Source: Asterella californica
Lineage: Eukaryota > Streptophyta > Marchantiopsida > Marchantiales > Aytoniaceae
Assembly (NCBI GenBank): GCA_036924285.1
Contig: JAYKYS010000012.1
Span: forward strand, 10,974,001-11,038,000
Direction: 5' to 3'
DNA length: 64,000 bases
Shown here: positions 35,351 to 47,568 of the stretch, in pieces
Layout: every line of letters begins with the position of its first letter
Position numbering within the stretch: the stretch's first letter is position 1
The notes under the pieces: generated by a model
Told to the model about the DNA's origin: nothing
Databases searched by the model: none
What the model saw: the letters and a program-made list of their open reading frames with translations, nothing else
Position numbers and translations under genes: made by a program

Positions 35351-38300
35351 TTACAGTCCAATCTTCCGGGAGCACTGATCGGTCAGGTTGGCAATTACAA
35401 AACCGGCAAACACCTGCAAAGATGGATTGCCAAACCGGAACATCAGCCTGACTGCTACAGATCACGTGAATCCACACACCTACCCAAAGATAATCACGAC
35501 TCCACCCAAAGCTAATAGACGTAGTTGTGAGATCATCTGACAGGGATCTCAGCTATCGGACTTTTCGGGTCAAAGTAGCAGAGTCATTCTTACCTGAAGT
35601 GAACCGAGAACATAAATGCCTGAATAATGACGACCATGGACAACCATGTCCGCTACCATAGCTAAGGGGATAGTTAGCGACATGCCCAGAGTCGCAACCA
35701 AGGGTGTTGTCCAAACAACGGACAAAGCCCTGCGAACAAACCACAACCCGCTGAGGATCAAACATCATCTTTCCATGCACGTGATCATAAACTCCATTTA
35801 GCCCTTTCTGCCCACTGGGGTCAGTAAGCAAACGTCAAACGTCAAGATAAAAGCAAGGACGGGGACCGAACGGAAAGAACATGCTACCATGACCAACCAG
35901 GTTCACTGATCTGTTCAAAATTTATATCCACGGCCAGACTCAAAGTAATGCTTACCAAAAATAATCTGAAACGACACTCCCAAGTATCCCATTGGCCAAG
36001 AGAACTTCGTCGACCTTGATTGTCGTTGGAAGGCTGAAGGCAGGCTCGAAACCTAACCAACTAAGAGGCCAGACTGCACGCCGCATAAACTTCCATAAAT
36101 ACCAACTGACAAATCAGGACCAAATTCCAATTTGGTCGTAAACATAAATTGTTTGATTATATGGGCCAAAAAGGGCGATCTCTATCCTGGGACAAGGTCA
36201 ATTGTCCTCGTGAAATGCAAAATTGCCTCACTCACACTGAACGAAGAGGTTGCATTCAAGAGCCTAGGTTTGAGTCCGCAAGGGTTGATAACTCACTTAA
36301 CCACCACAATCCAAAAAGTGTGAACAACCCAATGTAGCCAAAAATCCGTTGCATATCAACGTGACTGCCTCCTTCTCCAGCGCTCTTCTTCAAAAGAACT
36401 GCAGCCGCGAAGTTAAGTCAAAAGGTTGAACAGGATGTCTCAGCAAGGTCCATACGTTGCAAGGAAAACACTTCTCAAAGTTGCTCCAGGTAGACCCCAT
36501 AAAAGCGGATCCAGCCGAATAGCCTATATAACTGCAGTTGTCCGGAAGAAATGAATTTTAACTCACTTGTAAAAAGACCGTAGGATACGGCTGAGCAAAG
36601 GCCAAGAACGTCACCCCACAAAGAATGTTGTTCTACAACGCTGAGAAACGGCAACACCAAAACTGTTTTAGATGTTTTAAAAGTTCGTTTGGTTTAAAAA
36701 TTCATCACAGTGAGGTTGGTTTACAACGAAGACCACTTCACAGCAAGACCAACACACTAGGACTCATTCTTCGGGAAGTTCGTAAGCTGAAGCGAAGTTC
36801 ATTTCGCAGAAACTCAGTAAAAAGTACTGTCAATCGCAGTTTCAATCTAATCCATTTGTAACAACGAAATTCTACTAGGAATTTAAGGTGTAAATATGTA
36901 GCTTTCTAGTCCAACCCCTCAGTTACTGCGACTTCCAAAGACATACTCGCTACGTATGAAAGCCTGTCAATCTGTTCTCCACACCAGCTCCTCCTACAGC
37001 CTATCTCAATCGCAACTCACCTGGTGTCAATGGCATTCTCTGCCTCGTCAGTGGACCATGTCTTTCCAAGGGTCGTCATGGCAACTCCTGTTATAGTCAT
37101 GATTACGGCCACCGCCTTGGAGATGTTGAAAGAGTCTTGCCCAAGTATCGTACCAAAAACGAGAGTGAAAAGGCCTGCTGTGGACGAGAGTATAGTTGTG
37201 CTTGCCACACTAGTAAGAGCCAGGGCTCCATTTGATAGATACTGTCCAATTCAGAAACATACTTGGTCAGCTCATCACGTTGATACTCTTAAGGACAGAG
37301 TACTAACCAGTACCAGCTTGCTTTCACAGTGAAAACACTCATGCGGAAACAACGGAACATCGGGACCGAAAATATAAGACGACAAAAGCTAAAATATTTG
37401 CTTACGCACCTCAGTTAAGAACCAAAGAGGTGCCAATGTAAAACTAACTTTGACGAGATCCCATGAAAGTAATTTGCCATGATTCCTAGTCGGATGAGCA
37501 TTGTCCACCCGTGTAAAAGATGCTTCCTCATCACCTTCGTGGTCCAGGTCGGAGTCTTTTCTAAGCATAAGATGCTGCAATTCAAGATCTGAACTTTTCC
37601 GGCCATTTTTCAGAGGAGATTTCAAAGGAGAGTCCGTTTGAGCAAGAGTACTGAAAGTTCCAGGATTCTTGCGGGCTTTAACGATACACGACTGAATCTG
37701 ATCGTTCAGTAAGGAGATAGGCAAATACACTATTAGAAGAGACGCTCCCAGCCATGTGAGAACAAAAGGATGCCGGTAGGCTGTAAATATGCTCTGCATC
37801 ATCAAGAACACAACCATGAGAATGTACAGCAAACCAAACCTCTCAGAGTGTTTCTAGTACCAATTCGCTGAAGCGACAGTGTGTGTCACTGAGCAGATTC
37901 ACAGAACCAAACAAACTGCCATGTTCTTTCATTACCAAAATCATCAGGTGAATACTAACTCGAGTCGTTAGGCGTTCGCTTAAATTGCCTTCAAAACCCT
38001 TCAATTTCCTACGGTGTCCAGAATTTTCCCCATTAACACCTCTTCTGCCTGCGTACTGTACTGCCTGTTGTGAATAGCTACATTGTTAATCTACCGCTGC
38101 CTGCGCGGGTTAATTCTAAGCTCCTCAAAATGGATGCCAATTATCACTCCTCGCGTTCTTTGATGCGCTCCGAGGACATTTGAGCGATTTGGAATCACAA
38201 AAACCTGGACTGATCTAAGACGTCAAGGTGATAAACGTATCCGTCCAACAGAGAATTTTGGAGTCCATCCTCATGGATCTGTATGTTCGGCAGTTGGACA

Positions 38301-38690
38301 CTTGCTTAAGTAAGAGGGACACGAAGAAGAACCCGTGGTATCTCAACTCCAGATAGCTAACGTATACGAAGAAAATCCCTTACATGCAAGGACTGAGCAT
38401 TAGATCTACATCCAAACCCAGGTTGTGTTCTTTAGAACCCACAAAATTTTGCTGGAGGAGCGTTCCTGCGATGACGTCTATGCCTTCGTCCGATTTGTAT
38501 GCCTACGTATTGGAGATGGTAAATTCAGTCCCTCTTAAATGGCCGGTAAGAATAAACTCGATCACGAGTTGATAAGGAATTTCAAGTCGAGAGATGCACG
38601 TACCTGAGTAACTTCTGCCGATGTGACCCATATCAACACCACAGTTCCAATGAGAATCAAACCTACTTTGTACTTCCACCCCATCACCAT
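35351..38690 (-). CDS. SLC35F5-type EamA/drug-metabolite transporter
   Basis: Complete eight-exon gene for a predicted 394-residue multi-pass membrane protein. Exons on the minus strand are 38690-38604, 37793-37410, 37241-37021, 36640-36567, 36398-36297, 36073-35956, 35729-35594 and 35413-35351. All introns are GT-AG, the frame is continuous, and the stop is TAA at 35353-35351. The start is MVMGWKY or the internal MGWKY at 38684. The first helix ends VLIWVTSAEVTQ, then SIFTAYRHPF. A hydrophilic loop of about 75 residues precedes VASTTILSSTAGLFTL and MTTLGKTWSTDEAENA. The conserved C-terminal half includes GLCSAVSYGLF, KVDEVLLANGILGSVVSDYF, SVVWTTPLVATLGMSLTIPL and VFAGFVIANLTD. Plant proteins of this type are close in length. 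They are usually annotated as EamA-like or SLC35F5-like transporters, substrate unknown, in an endomembrane. The 5' UTR lies upstream of 38690. Confidence 0.93.
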
Positions 38691-41100
38691 TCAGTCAGCC
38701 TGCCCAGGGGAATCGAGACTACCAATGCTCCATCACGCTTATCCCTGAAGCAAATACCAGAGCACGGCTGACTCAGTCAAGGAAACACACCACACCTTGA
38801 CTCTGAGAGGCGAACAAGATTATTCGCCTCTCACAATCAGTCTTCCCACTACTCACACCGCGATTCCCCGTAAACACTTCTGCAGAGGTCACAAATCCTC
38901 ATCTTCCCCACATTCTGTCCCAGAGACGCGAACATCCGAAAATAACACCGTACTCTGCACTCACGCTGTCTATCGGACTCTACCATATGATTCCTACCCA
39001 CTCCCACATGTACCCTACAAGCTGCCATAGGCAAACTTTAACACACGATCTGATATAGCCGACAAAGTGGCCATAACGTCGACGACGACCAAATGCGACC
39101 GAAAATATGTCAATCCCATACCAGAAACAGGCATAGCCAAGCCGGAGTAGCGCCCTCCCTGCAACCGGTTTTCTCTTTCCCCTCACTTCCTCTCTTAAGC
39201 CTCTTCTCCCTTCGCCAATAGCTCTCCTGCTTCGTTCTTCCGCAACTTTCTGCAACTTTCTTCTCCCAGAGTATGTCTTGTGCGTATCTATCGATCCACT
39301 CCGGTCATGCACCGCACGTAAACTGCCGGAGAGATTGCTGCTGCTTCATGATCGAACTTCCACTACGAAGAGAGAGGCGAGCAGAGCAGCGGAGAATGCA
39401 GCGAATGCAACCTCCCTGATGCTACCGCAGCAGTTCGTCTCTCCCCTCTTCCTTCTCTCTCGTTTCCTTCTGCTGCTGCTTGCTGCTCCCGAGTCTGAGG
39501 ACGGATTCTCCCAAATCTACTCTTGTCGCCTCCTGTAATACCGATTCCCCCCGATTCTCAAGCGTGGTTTCCACTTCCCTCCCCTTAGATCACAATCGGT
39601 CAATCATTCATCAAGTGGACAAACAGACGAGCCTCGGTTCCCAGCACAATCACTGTCTCCGTTCTTCCTGCCATGGATTGATTCTGTAACCCTGGTGCCA
39701 CCTCCGTAGACCTTGTGCAGCTCTTCTCTCGTTCCCTTCCCTTCCCTTCCCTTCCGTTCCACCTCCTCTCTCGCCCGACCGAGCTCTGTACACGGCCGGT
39801 CCCGTAACATCTACTTGCGGTACCGTAGCTTTGCGGGTAACGGCGCGGCAGCTTCGCGTGAGGATCTCGGTTAAACCTTCACAAAACGGGAACTCTGTCT
39901 AGATACATTTGCTGCACCGGGAACGCTGGAAGATTACGGGTAATAGTATCGTCGGCGTATATACTTTCTCCGATTGTTTGTCAGAACAGTCGGGGTCTCC
40001 CGCCGGTTGTGAGTTTTGGGGCACCCGGTCGGAGGAGACATCGGTTGCGCGCATGAATGATAAAGTAAAATGACCAGACGAGTTTTGGGCTATTTTAGCG
40101 GATTACGTTTGAGGTGTCCGATGGAAACTGTGTCCTGACTGCAAATATGTGCCCGCACGTAGCTTCTGAGAGACCGAACCCGTACAAGATACTCCGAGTT
40201 TCCAACTTCGTGACTCGTGCGTCTTTTGTCCCTTTTCCCTCTTCTATTTGCTCGTTGTCAAAAAGGCGTTTACAGGCCTAGCGCGGTACCATCAGGGAGG
40301 AAGCATGTCGCCCAGCTCCGTGGAAGTAACTTCGGGAGCTAGAGTGGCGTAGTCGGCGATGGTGAATGGCGCGGGATCAATAGTTCGGACAAAAGCGACG
40401 AATCTGTGTCGACGTGGTGTAGCGTGGCGGGACGTGGGACGGGATCGGCAGTGTGCTCCTTGTGTACGTGACGGCTTCGTATTGTTGTCGACATGGATCA
40501 TGCGCACTGCGCTGGCTCTTCGCGCGGCAGCATCGACCTCTTCGCTCCGCATGTTTCTTTTAGCTCTTGCTAAAGAAGCAACGCGGTTGGCACCACTATT
40601 TCTCCGGCAATGGATTGATATGCTACTCTTTTTATTAGGGGTGTTAAAGTTAACTTCGAGTATGAATGTAAAAGCATCAAAAGTAATATTCGTTTTTTTC
40701 TCTTGTATTTTGAATCTTTATAAAAAAAATCTCAAAATTTTGATCTTAACATTTTTCTGTAAATATTCAGTAGTTTGAATGAATCATAGAGATGAATCAT
40801 AACTTGTAAAGCTGATGAATAGTTTTAAGTTGATTTTTTATTGCACATATTCTAACTTGAAATGAAAAAATAGCACCATAATCATTTTCTGTATAAAGAT
40901 TAAACTTCTCAGTTCTCAGAAAACAAACTCGCAAAATATGATCTTCTGGATTACGCGTAGCACTTATAGTCATACTCAAGGTTTAAGATGAAATATTCCT
41001 CAATGACTGAGAGATAAAAGTCGTAATTTTGTCACACATAACTTTTTGTAGAACCACAGTTCATTATAGATCGTCTTTGTGAATGGACAATATGATCTCT
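38691..41100. other. Upstream region of the transporter gene; no further gene identified
   Basis: Presumably contains the promoter and 5' UTR of the minus-strand transporter. A CCCTT microsatellite lies at about 39731-39756, which is GA-rich on the coding strand. Overlapping frames at 40292-40552 (minus) and 40359-40778 (plus) have no recognisable domain. An AT-rich stretch follows 40620, where ATTAGGGGTGTTAAAGTTAA resembles the MITE-like ends of 31800-33700. Confidence 0.4.
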
Positions 41101-41649
41101 TCATTAACTTTTTTCAGTTGAGAATAATAATTCAGAGTAATAGAACTCTATGCAAAAGAGAACATGAGAAAGAAGTGAAAATCTGTTAAGAAACATCGCT
41201 TTGCGATGATTTCTTGCAGACTCTCCAGAGGTGCCTATAGAAAACAGCTGCCAAGTTCTGACCGAAACTATAACTCCTTCTCGCGAGTCCAGAAATTTTT
41301 GAAAAGATTCCAACTAACACTTATAACTCAAAATGTCTTATCCTTTTTCTTGACCCGCATGTTTAATCTAAGTTTTGAGTGATCAAACAAGCTCCAAACT
41401 AAGCATGCATCATATCACTAGAAAGCTTGTCTTCTAGAGCTTCCAACAAGATAAGGCATACACATAGCAAGCAACCAGTGAGCTGGGACGTGGTGCCGAA
41501 GATAACGATACTTTGCAGTTAGAGATTTTTAATTAGCAACTTCGACATAATGTAACGTTCTTTAATTATGAACTCCGTGCACTATGTTACACTATGTCGA
41601 ATTTCTGAATATTCTTGACAAGTTTGGCACGTCTCCACAAACTGAACCA
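41101..41649. other. Unassigned repeat-like stretch
   Basis: No gene seen. The text around 41280-41470 (cell-wide AT-rich, with TATCACTAGAAAGCTTGTC) resembles the start of Ty3/Gypsy LTRs in style, as in D's LTR near 24280-24310, but no partner copy is present in the window. Confidence 0.25.
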
Positions 41650-43690
41650 TCTTTATACACGTTACGTCACCAATATCTCTCCTTCAGCTAGATGACATAA
41701 ATACCTCTATGCCCTACCCAAAAGCTCTCGTGAAACTCATGCATGAGTAACTTTTGCATGTCAATCTTGCACACAACTCTATGTGACATCTTACCACCTT
41801 GTTTAATCTGCTTCCACAAATAACCACCTTGTAGCATGTAGTTATAAGCCTTTCTCCTTGATATGTTTAAAGTGGACATCGCTCCATCTTGACTGTATAG
41901 TCAACAAGCTTAGATAGTCTCCTATGTCTATTTATTCTCTTTCATGTAGCTCCTCCATGAATGATTTTGAATGCTCACTCTCACCTCCTTGAGTTCTCAG
42001 AAAACAATAGTGTCAACATTTTCTGTATCCTCAACCATCTCCTCATCATCCTCATACCTTGCACGACACAACATATCAACTACTAGGTTGTTCTTCCCGC
42101 TATGTGTATGAATTCAAGATTTCAGGACTTGATGTAAACAATCCAGCGTAGCATAACAATATTAGAGGTGTTACACTTTGTAATCATCTTTAACGGTGAT
42201 AAACACTTTGTTGTTACTACTACTGGTGCTCCAATCAAATAATCTTTTTCAACTTTTATAGTTGTAATTACTCCCGATAACTCTCTTTTCACTTGAGGAT
42301 AGTTCGTATGTCATTCACTCAATACCTTTGCTCCAAATCTGATTGCAAACCGATTCTCTTTCTCTATCATCTTGTCCTACTACCCATCCAAGACTACTAG
42401 GTTAGTATCAACAGTAAGTATCACTGGTTTGCCGTCTTCATAACTCACATGACGAAGTATAAGTTTAGAATATAACAACTGTTTCAATCTCTAAACTGCC
42501 TCAGTATGTCTCTCCTCTCATCTAAACATCTTGTGTTTTCTCAACAGATCATAAAGAGGATCTACCACATGTGCAAAATGTGAAATCCGCACATGATAGA
42601 AGACACAAGCTCCAAGAAACCTTATCACCTCTGTTGTTGAGCTACAAGTATCCTTTATCCGTTGTATGGCATCCACTTTACTAAGATCAAGTTTGCGTCC
42701 AAACTATCCACATAGGTGCTGCACAATCGCAACTCTCATACTCCAAATGAAGACTTGGCACCTGATAGTAGTAAGTATGCCTCTTCAAGTCGTGATAAAA
42801 TCTTAACACGATATGAAATGTGATTAATAACAAAGTTTCTATATCCATTCAGTTCCATTGTCTCATCTTTCTCCTCTTCTACACATCCCTTAATTGGAAT
42901 GTCATTCAAAAAAGACATGGTCTTCTCAAGAATGAACTCTCGGAGAACTTTGTTCATCTAATTCATCATGTGTGTTATCGAGTTTGTCACTCCTTGTGAT
43001 AGCGTGCACATTCTGATCAATCTCAATGGTGTCCTCATGGTGATACTATTCTATTCAGCAAGTTGAAGCTGATCGTATCTAGAGTAAAGATATCCTTATA
43101 GAGTAAATAGCCCTTCCAGCAAACGTATTTCTGATGCTCATTTGGTTCACATGCTACATATCTTGGATGAATTGTAATGCATCACTCTTCTTTGGTACTA
43201 TAAACCAATGACTAGAATATGATGCAAATGATGGTTTCAATATTTTCATCTACATCTTCTTCTTCAAGAGCTCTATGAATTTCAATAGATGTGCTATAGG
43301 TACAAGAATTGGCCTCAAGTCCCAAGGAGCATATAGAACTATGAATATGATCAATGGTGTCATAATGTTGGGATGTACACATTCAATTTCTGTAGCTTCA
43401 AAAGCAAAAGCTTTCTTGTGTCTAATTAACATCTCTCTAATCTATTCTCCTCTCCAAGTAAAAGAAAATATGCAGAATCAATATTCAACTCCTTGAGCAT
43501 AGCTCCTGTGAACTTGTGATCAACTCGGCTAAGATCTCTTAAGCTTTTCTCCTTGAAGATTGCTCGACTTGCTGGTTAGAATCACTAGGTAACGATTGAG
43601 CGACAAGTTTTATCTTCTTGTCCATCATTTTGTACTTAGTCTCAAATCTAATTTTGGGATCTAAGAATGACTCTATAGAAGTATAGAGCT
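41650..43690 (-). mobile_element. Element H: Ty3/Gypsy reverse transcriptase to integrase fragment
   Basis: Minus-strand pol relic. Upstream reverse transcriptase sequence (43432-43250) has ECVHPNIMTPLIIF and APWDLRPILVP. The catalytic region at 42957-42736 reads MSFLNDIPIKGCVEEEKDE, where FLND replaces the usual F/YxDD. Connection and RNase H pieces (42660-42030) have KVDAIQRIKDT and PVILTVDTNLVVLDG. An integrase zinc-binding piece (41879-41688) has YMLQGGYLWKQIKQGG, MQKLLMHEFHESFW and GHRG. Multiple stops make it inactive. It ends near 43690, where an oppositely oriented integrase follows. Confidence 0.7.
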
Positions 43691-43694
43691 CCTT

Positions 43695-45287
43695 AGAGTG
43701 TACTTCCACGACGGTCTGACCGTAATGGAGTATTTATGTACTGACGTGGTAGTAGACACAGTAAGTGCCAAGGAGCGAGATCGTGTCTTTCAACGAGCGA
43801 AGAGATTTCGACGAGAAAGATGACATGTACTTAGAGTGTGGGATGATAAGAGAGTATGGATAGTGCCACATTCATCTCAAAGAGCTATTAGTATGACCTG
43901 CTCATGAGGAGTTGAGACATTTTGGAGTGAAGCGTACGCATAGCTTACTCGAAGGATAATATTGATGGCGTGGTATGCACATCAATGTGCATCAATTTGT
44001 CGCATGATGTGTGATTTGTGATTGAGTACGAGCATCATTTAATGCTCCTACTTCACAGTTACACCCTTTATCAATTATGGGTTCAATTATCGTTGGAGTT
44101 TGGATTTTGCGAGACCTTTATCGTTGATCTACATCATCATCGGTATGTGTTGGTGATGATAGAGCACTTCTCCAAGTGGATTGAGTTGGTGGCATTACCG
44201 GACAAGGTGAGTGAAGGGACGACGTATGCGTTCTTAGATCGAGTGTTGAGTCGTTTTGGAGCACCAGCTGAAGTGCTGACGGACCAAGGTACAGTGTTTC
44301 TTGAGGAGTTTCAGGCGTTGTGTGATCAAGCGCTGATTGGTTATCTAACTAATCTCGAGATCATCTTGAGACGGATGGTTTGACGGAGAGAATAGTTCAG
44401 ACGATGAAGAGAGGATTGCGCAAGTATGACTTGTAGAAGGATCACTATTACCATGGATGACTATGAGCTACCGTTTTAGCCGACAAGCGTCTTTGACTTC
44501 CTTCTCACTGTATTTTCTATTGTACGTCCAAGATCCAGATCTACCTTCGATCATTCGTCGTGATTCTACTGAGGTGCTGAACCTTGATGACTCGGATATG
44601 TGGGTGAGAGCATGTTGTCAACGAGTAGAGACATTTCAGAGAGTTGTGCTTATGACTTTAACCTAACGATTGCTCAGCATAGAGACACGTTGTGATATGT
44701 GACTATTCGAGGAGAAGGTTATCGATCATCGATTCGCATGTTTCATCTTGACGATTATATTTATCTTCAGCAGACTGCACCGACGACATTGGATGTGATC
44801 GCGTGACGCACTATTTTACGAGTGCGTGAGGTGTTACCTTCGGGAGTACTCATGTTAGTGGGCCGTGATGTGTAGTTTGAAAGGACCATGTGCGTAATTG
44901 TGAGCCATGTCATCTTCCCAACATCGATGAGATTGTTGACCCAAGCTTAGTAGTTGTACGCACGGGCTTGAGGTGTATGTTGTGTGGATCTGCTGGTGGA
45001 ACAGCCCGTATGTTGGTGTGTGATGATTATTCGAGAGGTTGGTACATGTCGTGTTTGACTCCACCTCTCAATGTCATTCCTGTTGGATGGTGGGTTTGTC
45101 TTCGATGTATATAGCAGAGATAGCCAAATAGATCTTTGCGTGATATGGATTACAGACATGCGACTAACGATGAGATGATGTAGCACCCGGCCTCTTGATC
45201 CTTGCACACACGGAGGTGTCGATCATATAATTGAGATATGAAGCTATATGGAGTTAGAGGGACATAACTGTCAGTTAGGGGGGCGAT
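43695..45287 (+). mobile_element. Element I: integrase with PHD-finger-like C-terminus
   Basis: Plus-strand Ty3/Gypsy 3' part. Integrase zinc-binding remnants lie at about 43880-43960. The catalytic core at about 44110-44420 reads TFIVDLHHHRYVLVMIEHFSKWIELVALPD, then a DDE second-Asp motif EVLTDQGTVF, and, after a frameshift, LTERIVQTMKRGLRKYDL. Near 44970-45114 comes a PHD-finger-like module: CMLC, VCDDY, GWYMSCLTPP, WWVCLRC. Two zinc ligands are lost (the fourth Cys and the His are both Tyr). A polypurine-like run TTAGGGGGGCGA precedes the LTR at 45288. It is degenerate. Confidence 0.7.
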
Positions 45288-45685
45288 TGTAATACACTTG
45301 TGTATGTGTATGACATCGTCCATGTGTTATTTGTATGTTTGGTGTATTTCTGATAGCGATGTATGTTGTGTAGAGATGTGTATGCGCATAATAATTGTCA
45401 CGTCAGTTTGGCACCTCGGCTAGATTGACCGAGTGTGGAGTGGCTACCCGGTAGGGCCGTTAGTGCCATTAAGGTGAGTTCTTGAGATAGTCCACTAGGG
45501 GTATACTTCGTAGGTAGGGCTTGGAGGTCTTAGTTCTTCGAGTTGAGTCTTCAAGCTCCTGGCTATAGTGGATAGTGTTGGTGAGTGCAATCTGGATTCT
45601 CTGCGAGCACAGAGTGGATTTGGCTCGACTTTAGTGGTTGTATAGTGTCGATTGGCATGGTGGAGTGAGTACATACCGTTTAACA
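45288..45685 (+). repeat. LTR of element I, followed by a second partial LTR
   Basis: Begins TGTAATACACTTGTG directly after a polypurine-like run and ends TTTAACA (45685). At 45687 the LTR start is repeated (TGTGATACACTTGTG to about 45800), so two LTR copies abut, the second truncated. Both contain TGTATGACATCGTCCAT. Confidence 0.65.
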
Positions 45686-45800
45686 TTGTGATACACTTGT
45701 GTATGTGTATGACATCGTCCATTTGTTATGTGTATGTGTGGTGTATCTCTGACAGCAATGTATGTTGTGTAGCGATGTATATGCGCACGACAAGGATAGA

Positions 45801-46387
45801 GTTACACGTAGATGTTTACGTTATTTCTAGTTTAAGAAAGTGACAAAAGAGAAAACTCTTTCATTTTCTGGTGGTGACTCAGTTTCATTATCTGATGACA
45901 TTAACGAGTACTTGTTCTTGAGTAGTATAGTTTTGATTCTTTCATCACTGGAAACAGAGATGTATAGTGAAAGTAGCATCCAAAAAGTTAGCAAAGGAAA
46001 TAGCCGATTGAGATGGACTCAAAGGTTATTTTGAAACTTTTTGATATTTCTTTTCACGTGTGTTGGTGATGTTTTCGTTTAAGTTAAAATAAAAATCTAT
46101 ATGTTAAATAAAAATTTTAAAGTAAATGAAAATTTTAAAATAAGTATCTAATAAATATTAATGTTACAAAATCACAAGCTGCGTGAGACTCCAGAGAAAA
46201 TCCATACGCATAGCAGGACCTGTCACGCCGTTAAAACTATACTACCAAAGACTTGGTCTCAGATATTCATTAATTTATGGATGACATTAATTTATTACCT
46301 AACCCTTCGGAGAGGAAGGCTAGGTACTAAATTAATCTCGCCACCTTCTCCATCTGAAGATGGAGAATGTGAATATGTATATGCATG
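45801..46387. other. Unassigned intergenic stretch
   Basis: No gene identified. The small open frame at 45840-46034 shows no recognisable domain. Confidence 0.4.
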
Positions 46388-47568
46388 CTCTTGAAAAAGC
46401 GCTTCTTGTAAGAACACTCGATTCGCTTTTCTGGATTACGGAAGAAAGCAAAAACAGGACAAGCTTGACATTTCTTTTTCATAAGAAATGGTGAGAGGCT
46501 CGTTGCTACGCTCGGCTGGTAAATGAACTAAATGTGTAAAGGCGTGTTTGATTGCTGATTGTACTTTTTCTCAGAAGAAGGGAAGAGGACAAGCAATGGT
46601 AGTGGTGCGAGAAATACCAAGATGTCATTGATTTGGCACATCCTATACATGTCCTAAGATTCAAGGTAAGAAGCAATAGTCACATATTCGTTAGGATAAG
46701 CGGGCAGACAAACGATAATGCTAGGTGTTGCGGCCATTTCATTGTGTTCTGATGTTACATATGTAATGTTCTCGTTGTGTTTATTTCTTTTCACTAAAAT
46801 GATTATATAATTCACATACTACACTTTTAATTCAGTAACGTGATTATAGACTTACAATCACAAAATATAATACTCACAATATATAGGATGATCAACTGCA
46901 AGAATTTAACGACTGCAATGAGATGATAACGGTGGTAATGGAGAAGTGGACGAACTATCTTGATGTTAGTCAATCTCTTAAAAGTGCTTCTTGTAAGAAT
47001 ACTCGATTCGTTTTTCTGAATTACGGAAGAAAGCACAAACAGGACAGGCTTGACATTTATTTTTCATAAAGAAATAACGAGAGGCTCTTTGCTACGCTCG
47101 GCTGGTAAACGAACTAAAAGTGTAAAGACGTGTTTGATTGCTGATGGTACTTTTCTCAGAAGAAGAGAAGAGGACAAGCAATGGTAGTGGTGCGAGAAAT
47201 ACCAAGATGTCATTGGTTTGGCACATCCTATACATGCCCTAAGATTCAAGATAAGAAGCAATAGTCACATATTCGGTAGGATAAGCGGGCAGACAAACGA
47301 TAATGCTAGGTGTTGCGACCATTTGAGTGTATTCTGATGTTACATATGTAATGTTCTCGTTGCGTTTATTTCTTTTCACTAAAATGATTACATAATTCAC
47401 ATACTACACTTTTAGTTCAGTAACGTGATTATAGACTTACAATCACAAAGCGTAATACTCACACAATATAAGATGATCAACTGCAAAGAAATTAACGAGG
47501 TTTGACTGCAATGAGATGATAATGGTGGTAATGTAGAAGTGGGCGAACTATCTTGATATTAGTTAATC
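46388..47568. repeat. Tandem duplication, 587-base unit
   Basis: Unit 1 (46388-46974) and unit 2 (46975-about 47568) align along their whole length with scattered differences and small indels. Both start CTCTT..AAAG.GCTTCTTGTAAGAA, and both carry GCTACGCTCGGCTGGTAAA and GGATAAGCGGGCAGACAAAC. There is no coding capacity. Divergence between units shows the duplication is not recent. Confidence 0.85.

Noticed and set aside
40292..40778. Overlapping open frames on both strands upstream of the transporter
   Set aside because: GC-richer than the surroundings but no recognisable domain, no splice partners and no homologous copy in the window. A gene cannot be supported.
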